Shown here: positions 35,618-43,345 of the stretch, in pieces
Layout: each line of letters starts with the position of its first letter
How positions within the stretch are numbered: the stretch's first letter is position 1
Assembly: GCF_014199445.1 (NCBI RefSeq)
Contig: NZ_JACIJS010000004.1
Span: forward strand, 1 to 64,000
Length of the DNA stretch: 64,000 nucleotides
Direction of reading: 5' to 3'
Source: Rubricella aquisinus
GTDB lineage: Bacteria; Pseudomonadota; Alphaproteobacteria; Rhodobacterales; Rhodobacteraceae
Position numbers and translations under genes: made by a program
Notes under the pieces: generated by a model
Database searches by the model: none
Told to the model about the DNA's origin: nothing
Seen by the model: the letters and a program-made list of their open reading frames with translations, nothing else

Positions 35618-36538
35618 ATGATTCCGACCGGGTGCATGGGCGCGTTTGAGATCACCCGGCTTGGCCCGGAGGATGACGCGGAAATTGCCGCCTTTGCCGA
35701 AACGTTGGAGGAGGTGCACCGCGCCGCGTTCCTCCCTGAAGCGATGGAACGGCACCGGAGCGCCATCGCACGAGAGCATCGCGTCCTCAGCCTCGTGCGC
35801 GGGATGGAGCTTGTTGCCATTGTGATTGAGCAGGGGTCGAAAACCGCCCTGCCAGTCTCCCACCCCACCGTCATTGTCCGTCAAGAGCGCCGACGCGAAG
35901 GCATCGGCACTGCGCTTGCCGCGCGCATCGAAGCGGCGGATCGTGAAAGCGGGCGGGTCGCGATTGCGGCGGGTGTGATGGCCGACGACCAGCCGACAGC
36001 CGCCTTCCTCACCCATCTTGGGTTTCGCCATGCCGACACCCTGCTCAAGATGGAGACACCGCTGACCCCAGCGGATGAGATCGCCGGGAGCATGGTCGAT
36101 ATCAGGCATTGGGATCCCGCCAACACCGGATGGAGCGAGCAGATCGCGACGCTTTACAACGTTCACTTTGCGCGGGGAGGCAGCATTCCCCCGATTTCCG
36201 CGGATGATATCGCCACGTCTGCCGCGAAAATCGGCACCCGGCTCCTCGTCGCGTTGGAGAGGGAGACGGAGGATTTGGTGGGCTATATCGAGTGGCTTCC
36301 CGATGCGATGGTGCATTCCATCGTCGTGCGCAGGCGCTGGGGCGGGCGCGGGGTTGCCGAGGCATTGGTCCGTTCCTTGAAACGCCACATCAAGGCAGAA
36401 GGCGGCACGAAACTGACCTCCTTCGTGTCCCCCCGAAACGCCGCCTCCCTCCGATTGCACCGCGCTGAGGGCGCTCAGGAGGTTGACCAGATGCGCACCT
36501 ACAAGAAACTGCTAGGGGATACCTTGGACGCCACCTGA
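35618..36538 (+). CDS. GNAT acetyltransferase with two GNAT domains
   Basis: A 306-residue protein. The first GNAT half (about 10-155) has the acetyl-CoA loop RQERRREGIGTALAARIE. The second half (about 160-300) has RRRWGGRGVAEALVRSLK and a typical NAASLRLHRAEG segment. It starts 44 bases after the lanM stop on the same strand, so it is probably co-transcribed and may acetylate the mature peptide, confer self-protection, or have an unrelated role. Start ATG 35618 or 35636 cannot be separated. Confidence 0.8.
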   Translation: MIPTGCMGAFEITRLGPEDDAEIAAFAETLEEVHRAAFLPEAMERHRSAIAREHRVLSLVRGMELVAIVIEQGSKTALPVSHPTVIVRQERRREGIGTALAARIEAADRESGRVAIAAGVMADDQPTAAFLTHLGFRHADTLLKMETPLTPADEIAGSMVDIRHWDPANTGWSEQIATLYNVHFARGGSIPPISADDIATSAAKIGTRLLVALERETEDLVGYIEWLPDAMVHSIVVRRRWGGRGVAEALVRSLKRHIKAEGGTKLTSFVSPRNAASLRLHRAEGAQEVDQMRTYKKLLGDTLDAT

Positions 36539-36849
36539 CGGGCGCCGTGTTCTGGCGTTGGCCGAGAGGGCTTAACCGCCACTTGTGCAGGTCATGGCAT
36601 CAAGCAAAATCGGCTCCCCTCTGCCCTTAGCTGCAACGCGGTTATCAGGCCCGACGGCATGGAATTGACCGACAGGATCGGACCATTGCGGGCAGTGGGC
36701 CGCGTTAGCTCTTGACCTGTTGCTGCCAGCCGCTCCGGCCGCTGCACGAAAATCCCGCGAGAGATATCTTCGGATATGGACCACGACGGGGACGCGCCTG
36801 CAGGATGTGACGTCGCTACGTTCCGACAATAATGCGCCTGCGATCGACA
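36539..36849. other. intergenic region, no supported gene
   Basis: About 310 bases. Frames of 71-93 codons exist on both strands but show no family, ribosome site or composition to support them. Confidence 0.4.
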
Positions 36850-37041
36850 TCATGATGCAGGTTTTGCCGCCGTGCTTGCATCCCGTTCAAGGCGTGCCGT
36901 GCGCAGGCGGTCCGTCTTGGCCTTTTCCTGCTTGACCTGATCTTCGATCATCTGCCGGGCAATCCGGGTTGTCTTGTCCATGCTCGTTTCTGACGCGGGA
37001 ACTTGAGGTTTGAAGACGGGTGGTTTTTTCAGCTTGGCCAA
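36850..37041 (-). CDS. small basic hypothetical protein
   Basis: A 63-residue, strongly charged protein (MAKLKKPPVFKPQ at the start, a helical Lys/Glu/Arg-rich middle). The TTG start at 37041 is supported by GAGGAGA about nine bases upstream. No domain is recognised. It lies just downstream of the racemase gene (stop 37092) on the same strand. Confidence 0.6.
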   Translation of the reverse strand: MAKLKKPPVFKPQVPASETSMDKTTRIARQMIEDQVKQEKAKTDRLRTARLERDASTAAKPAS

Positions 37042-37091
37042 TGGATGTTCTCCTCATTGGTGGTTTCTGTCGGATGTTGAACCGGTCTGTT

Positions 37092-38204
37092 TCAGACCAG
37101 CGCCCATTCCGCGCGTGATCCCTGAGCATCGCGTGAATTTGGCGCGGGGGTGTCGTGGTGCTGAACTATCTGAATGTCGGGGGCGGCCATGGCGCGCATC
37201 AACGCGGCATAATTCATCTCAAACCGCATTTCCGCCCCGACGCGGAGTGTTGCGTCCTGTGTGCGGATAACAAGATGGTCGCTCGTTGCACCGATCAGCG
37301 TGTTTTCAGGGGGCATCGTCAGACCGGCGGCGTTGGTGTCCTGATCACCGATGGCGAGGATGATCCGCCGACTGCCGTCGCCTTTGGGGACAAGCCGAAG
37401 CCCGGCCATGGCACGCCTCGCGGATGGTGACAGGGGTTTACGATCCGTCTCAACCACTTCCGCGACAAGCGTGAACGCATCCTGAAACAGGCCATCAATC
37501 TGCGCGCCTGTGATGGGATCAACGCCAAGCAGGATCGCCTCCCCGATGCGCAAATCGTTGATCCGGCCAACCGTTGCCTGCCCAAACGCCCAAGGCAGGC
37601 TCGTCGAATTCCCGCCGGATACCGTTTGCAGATACGGGCCACACTGCCCCTCAACATCAGTCCCGAGATCAGACAAGGCGCGCATCTGCACCGCCGTTGG
37701 GGCGATGCCGCTCAAGCAGCCGAAATTGGCCCCGATGCCCTTGAGCGCCACACCCGGCATATCCATGACTTGCTGCGCGATGATGACAAGGTCGTGTGGT
37801 ATGATCCCTTCGCGCTTGTCGCCCATTTCCACCATCAGGATGATGCCATGGACCGTGCCATGCCGGATCGCCGCTGCGGCCAAGGCTGCCATCACGGTGG
37901 GTTCCGTATTGTAGCTTGTCTCACACATCTGCACGACGTGATCGACCTGGCTCAGCATCGGGGTGCGGATCAGGGTGATCGGGCAGGTCATTCCTGCCGT
38001 GCGAAGCCGCTGGACATTGCTCAACCGCGCCTCAGCGAGGCCCGCTGCACCACCATCGAGCATGGCCTGCGCGATGGCGGGATGCCCGCGCACCGCTTTG
38101 CTCACCCCGGTCACCTGAATGCCACGGCCCTGCAAACGCTCAATGATCGTGCGCGTATTGTGGCGTATTTTGTGCAGATCAACCTCTATGCGCGGGCAAC
38201 TCAA
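37092..38204 (-). CDS. alanine/ornithine racemase-family PLP enzyme
   Basis: A 370-residue fold-type III PLP enzyme. The PLP lysine is in GVSKAVRG near residue 35. EMGDKREG, GANFGC and SGGNS are the usual phosphate- and substrate-binding segments of the Orr-like group. The start is TTG at 38204, overlapping the stop of the DUF1611 gene (TTGA), so the two are coupled. Family members interconvert L- and D-amino acids such as ornithine or alanine. With its partner it should feed or drain a D-amino acid pool. Confidence 0.85.
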   Translation of the reverse strand: MSCPRIEVDLHKIRHNTRTIIERLQGRGIQVTGVSKAVRGHPAIAQAMLDGGAAGLAEARLSNVQRLRTAGMTCPITLIRTPMLSQVDHVVQMCETSYNTEPTVMAALAAAAIRHGTVHGIILMVEMGDKREGIIPHDLVIIAQQVMDMPGVALKGIGANFGCLSGIAPTAVQMRALSDLGTDVEGQCGPYLQTVSGGNSTSLPWAFGQATVGRINDLRIGEAILLGVDPITGAQIDGLFQDAFTLVAEVVETDRKPLSPSARRAMAGLRLVPKGDGSRRIILAIGDQDTNAAGLTMPPENTLIGATSDHLVIRTQDATLRVGAEMRFEMNYAALMRAMAAPDIQIVQHHDTPAPNSRDAQGSRAEWALV

Positions 38205-39400
38205 ACCGCGGCCAGCGGCCGTCCTCGCTGCAAGTGGGGATAAGCGGCCAGAACCATCGCCAACAGATGTGCCGATGGGCGGCTGAGCGCGTCGGTCACT
38301 GGCAGGCCCAGCGTTTCGCTTTGTGCGGTGATTGCGCCCGAGATTTCAGCGTCGGACATATCCTCGTGATTGAGCGTGACCCCAATCACCTTGGTGTCCG
38401 AGAAGGCTTCGATCAGAGCGATTTCACTTGCCGGGCTGGGCATGGGCATGTCGCGAAAATCGCAGCGATGGGCGCGTTTCGGGGCGTGCTGAAGGATGAC
38501 CGCGTCGGGCTGGCTGCCGCGCAGGATAAAGGCGGACGTGCAGAACGCAGGATGGCTCAGTGCGCCCTGTCCTTCGATCAGGATGACATCGGGTTGCTCG
38601 CCCTGTGAGGCCGCGACGATCGCGCCCTCCAATTCGCCACAGCAGAATTGCGGCGGAACGGCATCCATCGCCACACCATATTTTGCGCCCTGCATCAGGC
38701 CTGTCTGACCGGTTCCAACAAGAACCGTCTTGATCCCCTTCGCGGTCAAGGCACGGGCAAGGACCGTTGCGGTGGTCCGCTTTCCGATGGCGCAATCTGT
38801 CCCCAGAACGGCGATGCGCAGCGCATCAACATGCGCGACACTGCCATCGAACAATCGCATGTCCTTGCTGGGTTTGGGTTTGCGGATGTCGCGGATCGTG
38901 ACATGCCTTTCAGATGCGGCCTGCGCGATTTCAGGATCGTCGCTCAGATACTCATGCAGGCCACTGACAATGTTCATGCCGCGCGCGATCGCATCCAGCA
39001 CGACGCCACGGTCGCCTGTGGAAAGCCGCCCGGTTGAGGGGGCCATGCCGTAGATGAACGTGTCGGGGAGGCTGGGCGCATGCGCGATTGCCGCATCAAG
39101 GCTTCCGAGGATCGGGATACCGTTGGTCACGCCATCAAGAACCATGCCGCTGTCATGGCCGCCATGGCTGCTGTCGATGACCGACACGACCCTGTAGGCC
39201 TGCGAATGACGGACGAGGCCATTGGCCGTTTTGCCGTCGATTTTGGCAAAGTTGCCTTCGCAATACACGATGGCCGTGGGCTGCGTGATGATCGGACTGA
39301 GAGAGGGCAGAGGGATCGGCATATCGCGGGTCGAGGGAGGCACACCGGCACCGCCGAAGGACCGGCGCGTCATATCGGCCTTCTGAATATCGATTGTCAT
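38201..39400 (-). CDS. DUF1611/DgcN-family protein
   Basis: A 399-residue protein with an N-terminal Rossmann-like part and a C-terminal P-loop domain (Walker A GTDCAIGKRTTA near residue 205, VILIEGQGALSHPAF near 285). DgcN, a characterised family member, N-acetylates D-glutamate in marine bacteria. ATG at 39400 was chosen because AAGGAG lies six bases upstream; the ATG two codons earlier overlaps that site. In the known pathway the partner is DgcA, an enolase-superfamily racemase. Here the partner is an alanine-racemase-type enzyme instead, so the substrate may differ. Confidence 0.83.
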   Translation of the reverse strand: MTIDIQKADMTRRSFGGAGVPPSTRDMPIPLPSLSPIITQPTAIVYCEGNFAKIDGKTANGLVRHSQAYRVVSVIDSSHGGHDSGMVLDGVTNGIPILGSLDAAIAHAPSLPDTFIYGMAPSTGRLSTGDRGVVLDAIARGMNIVSGLHEYLSDDPEIAQAASERHVTIRDIRKPKPSKDMRLFDGSVAHVDALRIAVLGTDCAIGKRTTATVLARALTAKGIKTVLVGTGQTGLMQGAKYGVAMDAVPPQFCCGELEGAIVAASQGEQPDVILIEGQGALSHPAFCTSAFILRGSQPDAVILQHAPKRAHRCDFRDMPMPSPASEIALIEAFSDTKVIGVTLNHEDMSDAEISGAITAQSETLGLPVTDALSRPSAHLLAMVLAAYPHLQRGRPLAAV

Positions 39401-39576
39401 GGTCATCTCCTTTGATGGCGAGACTGTCGCGCAGGTCGCAGCGCGCCGGAAAGGCATCAATCCCTTCCGTGCGTGCCGCGGGCGGCAACAGGCTCGTAAA
39501 CGTCTAAAGACTTGCCAAAGTCGCAAACACACTCGGCCCGCGCGTCATCCGGAGCCCGTGCCAGCGTGGTTTTGGC

Positions 39577-39930
39577 TTAGGATCCGTCCAGCTCAAGGCC
39601 GACGAGGCACGCGGTCGCGAGGGTCCGGTCCGGTCTGTCGGTGCCGGGGCGGGTTGCCCAACCCGTTTCCATCATCGCGTTGCGGCGGCTAAAGCCTGAC
39701 AGGTCCTGAAGGACTGCGAGCTTCTCAACCCGGTCCGGATCAGAGGCTGAGTTATTCAAACAGACCGGCACCATGGCCAAGGTCACTTCCTCGGCCGCCA
39801 GATTTTGGGCCATCGTTCGGGCGCTGCTGCCCGTGGTCCAGCCACCCCAGGTAAAGCCGAGGATTGTTGCGGCAACCGCACCGATCAAGGCACCGTAAAG
39901 GCCGGGTTTCGTCCATTCTGGAAAAGTCAT
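39577..39930 (-). CDS. small membrane-anchored hypothetical protein
   Basis: A 117-residue protein with one N-terminal membrane helix (LYGALIGAVAATILGFTWGGW, about 11-31) and a soluble tail with two Cys. AAAGGATT upstream of ATG 39930 supports the start. The family is seen in many alphaproteobacteria but has no known function, as far as I can tell. Confidence 0.7.
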   Translation of the reverse strand: MTFPEWTKPGLYGALIGAVAATILGFTWGGWTTGSSARTMAQNLAAEEVTLAMVPVCLNNSASDPDRVEKLAVLQDLSGFSRRNAMMETGWATRPGTDRPDRTLATACLVGLELDGS

Positions 39931-40640
39931 TTTTAATCCTTTGACGGGGAAAGTGCCGCCTCACTGTTTCTGGCGCCGACAAATCATTTTGTCAGTGCTG
40001 CCGAAGGGTCGCTTGATCACGGGCGTGATCCGCGCTGGGTCGCAAAACGCAGGGATTATCTCTCGAAAGGGAGTGCATCCGATTGTCTGAACAGCACGGT
40101 CATGCGCTACCGCGTTAGGCAAACATCCCAAGCGTCACCTCACCTTAGGGTGTATCCAGCCCTTAAATTGAAATGATGGAATATTCGATTTTTGCATGGT
40201 CTGGTTTTTATATAATGATGAATATTGTGAATTCAATTTAATATATGTTTATTTTTGATATTTTTGAGAATCATCATAATTTCGAATTTTTTACAGATAT
40301 ATTATTGGCCAACCAAATTTCTCTTGAGTCTTGGCGATCCCGCATCCTACCACAGATCAAGATGGAAGCGCTGAGTGAACGTAAGGTTCTGAAATGCAAG
40401 CGCAGTCCGCCAAATCTGCTGCCGTCTGCGCCTTCTACCCTGTTTCGTTCCCGTGAGATCGGCCTCAATCTGCCATATGTCAGGGCATGCGGATGTTGCG
40501 GCGCAGTCTGTCGAGCTGGACATCGGGCGGCTTGGCACGAATGGCCCGTTGACACAGTCTGGTCGGCGAAGGCGCCCTACAGGACCAAGTGCGTCGCTGG
40601 CACATGGGTGCGGGTCGCCTCCGCCATGAATCATGTGCCT
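39931..40640. other. gene-poor region with an AT-rich patch
   Basis: About 710 bases. The part from 40170 to 40320 is AT-rich; the rest is mixed. Frames of 93-191 codons are present but are composed of unlike halves and have no family. No transposase or terminal repeat is recognisable. It is probably decayed DNA at the edge of the accessory region. Confidence 0.45.
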
Positions 40641-41564
40641 TTATGTTTCATCTTGGGAGAGAGCTTTACCGGTTCCTGCCTCGCGTTCCATGCGTTCGGC
40701 CCACGCATCCGCGAGGTCAATCAGGACGGTTGTAAACTGTGGTCGCGCCAGTGTCGCAAACAGCCATTTGGACAGCGGGCTTCCTGCCAGTTTGGCAACT
40801 ATTTCGATGTGAAATTCTGACCCTACTTGGTGTTCCTGAACACGCCAACGTCCAGAGAGTTCAGCGAAGGGATACGGATAATCGTCTGCCTCTGTATGAA
40901 TGCGAAAGCCGTAGGTCTCCCCCGGTTTAAACAGGTCGCAGGTTTCCTTCCAGCTTTCGCCTTTCGGCCCATAACACCGGCGCACCATGCCAAGGCCCTC
41001 ACCCGATAACACTTCGACCTTGGAGAGGTTATCGGCAACATCCGCATAACCGGGGTGATCGGTCATGACCTCCCAGACTGTGGCGGTGGGCGCCTGCACC
41101 GCCCGCTTGACCGTCGCATGGAGTTTTCCGTTTTGCATATACACCTTCGCCGTCGGGATCGGCGCCTTGATCTGCGCAGCGGCAATGAATTGGGACACCG
41201 CAAAGAATGCAACGACTGCGGCCACCCCAACAATTATCCTCATTCCTTCCGGCGTCAGGATATGCCCGAACTCAGCGACTAGCACGATACTGGCGATGAC
41301 CCAGAGGACGTCCAAAACAACGATCTCATTGACCAAAAAACGGGAGACGAACTTGTAGGTCGACAGCGCATAGACGAGCCCTGCAAACCCGACCAGCCCA
41401 ATACCCAAACCACGCAAGGCCCACGCCATCCAATCAGCAGGATTGGCAAACATTAACGATGCGGCCCACCCGGCGGAAAAAAGAAGGGGAGCCGCTGTTA
41501 GGAGCGAGAAAGCCCCATTCAACTTCAGGAATTTTCTGGCAGCAGCGGAGGAGGAATGTGACAT
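40641..41564 (-). CDS. membrane protein with C-terminal SRPBCC (START-like) domain
   Basis: A 307-residue fusion. Four hydrophobic segments (about 15-130) form a DoxX-like or general four-helix membrane unit. The C-terminal half (about 140-295) starts with LHATVKRAVQAPTATVWEVM, the entry strand of polyketide-cyclase/START-like proteins, and carries the usual long C-terminal helix. Such domains bind hydrophobic ligands. It is divergent from an XRE regulator that may control it. Confidence 0.75.
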   Translation of the reverse strand: MSHSSSAAARKFLKLNGAFSLLTAAPLLFSAGWAASLMFANPADWMAWALRGLGIGLVGFAGLVYALSTYKFVSRFLVNEIVVLDVLWVIASIVLVAEFGHILTPEGMRIIVGVAAVVAFFAVSQFIAAAQIKAPIPTAKVYMQNGKLHATVKRAVQAPTATVWEVMTDHPGYADVADNLSKVEVLSGEGLGMVRRCYGPKGESWKETCDLFKPGETYGFRIHTEADDYPYPFAELSGRWRVQEHQVGSEFHIEIVAKLAGSPLSKWLFATLARPQFTTVLIDLADAWAERMEREAGTGKALSQDET

Positions 41565-41684
41565 GGTGCACCTTTGTTGCTTTGATATATCCGTGGATCA
41601 AAGCCATCGAACGGCACCCGTCTCAATTACACCTCAGGTAATAGCGAACGGTCTGTTTTGTGGTGACAAGGGAGCATGACACTT

Positions 41685-42497
41685 ATGATCAACAGGCCCC
41701 AAGATGCATTTGGTCCGCTATTGAAAGCATGGCGGACGCGCAAGCGGATCAGCCAACTCGATCTCGCGCTTGATGCCGGACTATCCCAACGCCACGTCAG
41801 TTTTCTGGAAACCGGGCGCTCAAAACCAAGCAGGTACGCGATCTGGCAAATCTGTGAGGCGCTTGAGATGCCGCAAGCAGAACTGGACGTGATGCTGATG
41901 TCGGCGGGCTTCGCTCCGCAGTCTGCCAATACAAGCTGGACAACAGACGTGAGGGATGCGGTGGATACGTCACTGGCTCATGTGCTGAAGGGCCATGAGC
42001 CCTTTCCCGCGGTCTCAATTGATCGCATCTGGACCCTGCAACGGGTGAACGACAGTGCTCGAACGTTCTTTGCGCGCGCGGGCAGCACGGGGCAACGAAA
42101 CCTCCTACGCGAGGTCTTTCAGCCAGGCCCCTTGCGGGCGAATATTCGTAACTGGCCTGAGGTCGCCCGGGCGCTTTTTCGTCTGCTTGACCTAGAGGTC
42201 GCGCGAAGACCTCACGACGACGAGGCAAAGGCTCTTTTGGAGGAGTTGAGGGATCTTCCCGGCGTCGCCTCTGCCATTGTGAACCGTCCAAAAACGCCTC
42301 CGGCACCTGTGCTTTCAATTGAGTTTGTAATCGACGGTGTCGAGTTAAAACTGTTCTCGCTGATCGCCACGGTGGGAATGAGCATGGATACAACTCTGGA
42401 TGACCTCAGGATTGAAACGCTGCTGCCTGCGGATGAACCGACGCGGCAGTGGTTTATGGGCCTTAGGGAGGGGCGCTCTGCCCAAGGAGATCAGTAG
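41685..42497 (+). CDS. XRE/MmyB-family transcriptional regulator
   Basis: A 270-residue regulator. The helix-turn-helix (about 15-65: RISQLDLALDAGLSQRHVSFLE) is followed by an MmyB-like ligand-binding PAS-type domain (about 100-265). ATG at 41685 has AGGGAG ten bases upstream; ATG at 41676 is only one base from that site. It is divergent from the SRPBCC membrane protein, suggesting paired regulation. MmyB-type proteins often sense fatty acids or other hydrophobic compounds, in keeping with the neighbour. Confidence 0.87.
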   Translation: MINRPQDAFGPLLKAWRTRKRISQLDLALDAGLSQRHVSFLETGRSKPSRYAIWQICEALEMPQAELDVMLMSAGFAPQSANTSWTTDVRDAVDTSLAHVLKGHEPFPAVSIDRIWTLQRVNDSARTFFARAGSTGQRNLLREVFQPGPLRANIRNWPEVARALFRLLDLEVARRPHDDEAKALLEELRDLPGVASAIVNRPKTPPAPVLSIEFVIDGVELKLFSLIATVGMSMDTTLDDLRIETLLPADEPTRQWFMGLREGRSAQGDQ

Positions 42498-42502
42498 AAA
42501 AT

Positions 42503-42538
42503 GGCAGCGGGGCTTCTGCATCGGCTTGCCCCGCTGCC
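42503..42538. terminator. stem-loop between convergent genes
   Basis: An 11-bp perfect stem (GGCAGCGGGGC / GCCCCGCTGCC) with a 14-base loop between the stops of the XRE regulator (42497) and the GST gene (42545). It has no long T-run. The convergent position suits a shared transcription stop. Confidence 0.7.
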
Positions 42539-42544
42539 GGTCAA

Positions 42545-43192
42545 CTACAGGCCAAGATCGTAGGCGGCAGCCTCAAAGCTTGGCCGGGAGGTCACGCGTT
42601 GCACCCAAGCTGCAACCCTCGGCTGACGGCCCAGCAACGCGTCACTTTCCGGCGTGAGGCCGATATACTGAACCATGGTTGCAACCATGATATCAGCCAG
42701 CGAGAAATCACCTGTCAGATAATCACCGCTTTCCCCCAACGCTCTGTCGATCAGAGTAAGCTGATGCGAGATGACGGGAACCGACGCGGCCACCACATCC
42801 TCATCCGTGACGCCGCCAAAGGCCCCAATTTTTGGGGCGAGGCGTTGCATGACCAGATCGCCGATGATCGACGGGTATATGTACTGCCCCGTGATGTTGA
42901 TCCATTTCTGCATGTTGCCGCGTTTCTTTACGTCCTCAGGCTGCAGGTCCGGACCGTCGAAGGCCTCATCAACATAGCGCGCGATGGCTGCGGTCTCATA
43001 CAAGTGGAAATCGCCGTGATAGAGCGCGGGAACCTTTCCGAAGGGATGTACATTTGAGAGGTGCTGGTCTGATTGCTGCTCAGTCGGATTGATTTCAATC
43101 CGTTCGTAGGCCACGCCTTTTTCTTCGAGCACTACACGAGCGGCCAGCCCGAAGCTGCTTAATTTCGATGCGGCAAGTTTGCAGTCCGCCAT
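42545..43192 (-). CDS. glutathione S-transferase family protein
   Basis: A 215-residue GST. The N-terminal thioredoxin-like part has the Ser-rich start ASKLSSFGLAARVVLEEKG and the cis-Pro segment HPFGKVPALYHGDFHLYETAAIARYVDE. The C-terminal helical domain is complete. ATG at 43192 is preceded by GGAACCAAG. Sensible roles are detoxification or peroxide handling; no substrate can be named. Confidence 0.9.
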   Translation of the reverse strand: MADCKLAASKLSSFGLAARVVLEEKGVAYERIEINPTEQQSDQHLSNVHPFGKVPALYHGDFHLYETAAIARYVDEAFDGPDLQPEDVKKRGNMQKWINITGQYIYPSIIGDLVMQRLAPKIGAFGGVTDEDVVAASVPVISHQLTLIDRALGESGDYLTGDFSLADIMVATMVQYIGLTPESDALLGRQPRVAAWVQRVTSRPSFEAAAYDLGL

Positions 43193-43345
43193 TGTCTTGG
43201 TTCCTTTCACATATTCCAGCTTACGAGGTGCTTCGGCGGGGCGCGAACAGAACGCAGCCCAGAAGAACCCTTTCAGCAGTGTGGTGGTCACCAAGCATCC
43301 GGGAAATTACCTGACAGGGAATAAGGCAGGCTGGCGCCAGCGCAT

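Noticed and set aside
40245-40820. 191-codon plus-strand frame
   Set aside because: AT-rich first part and unrelated GC-rich second part, runs antisense into the SRPBCC gene, no family.
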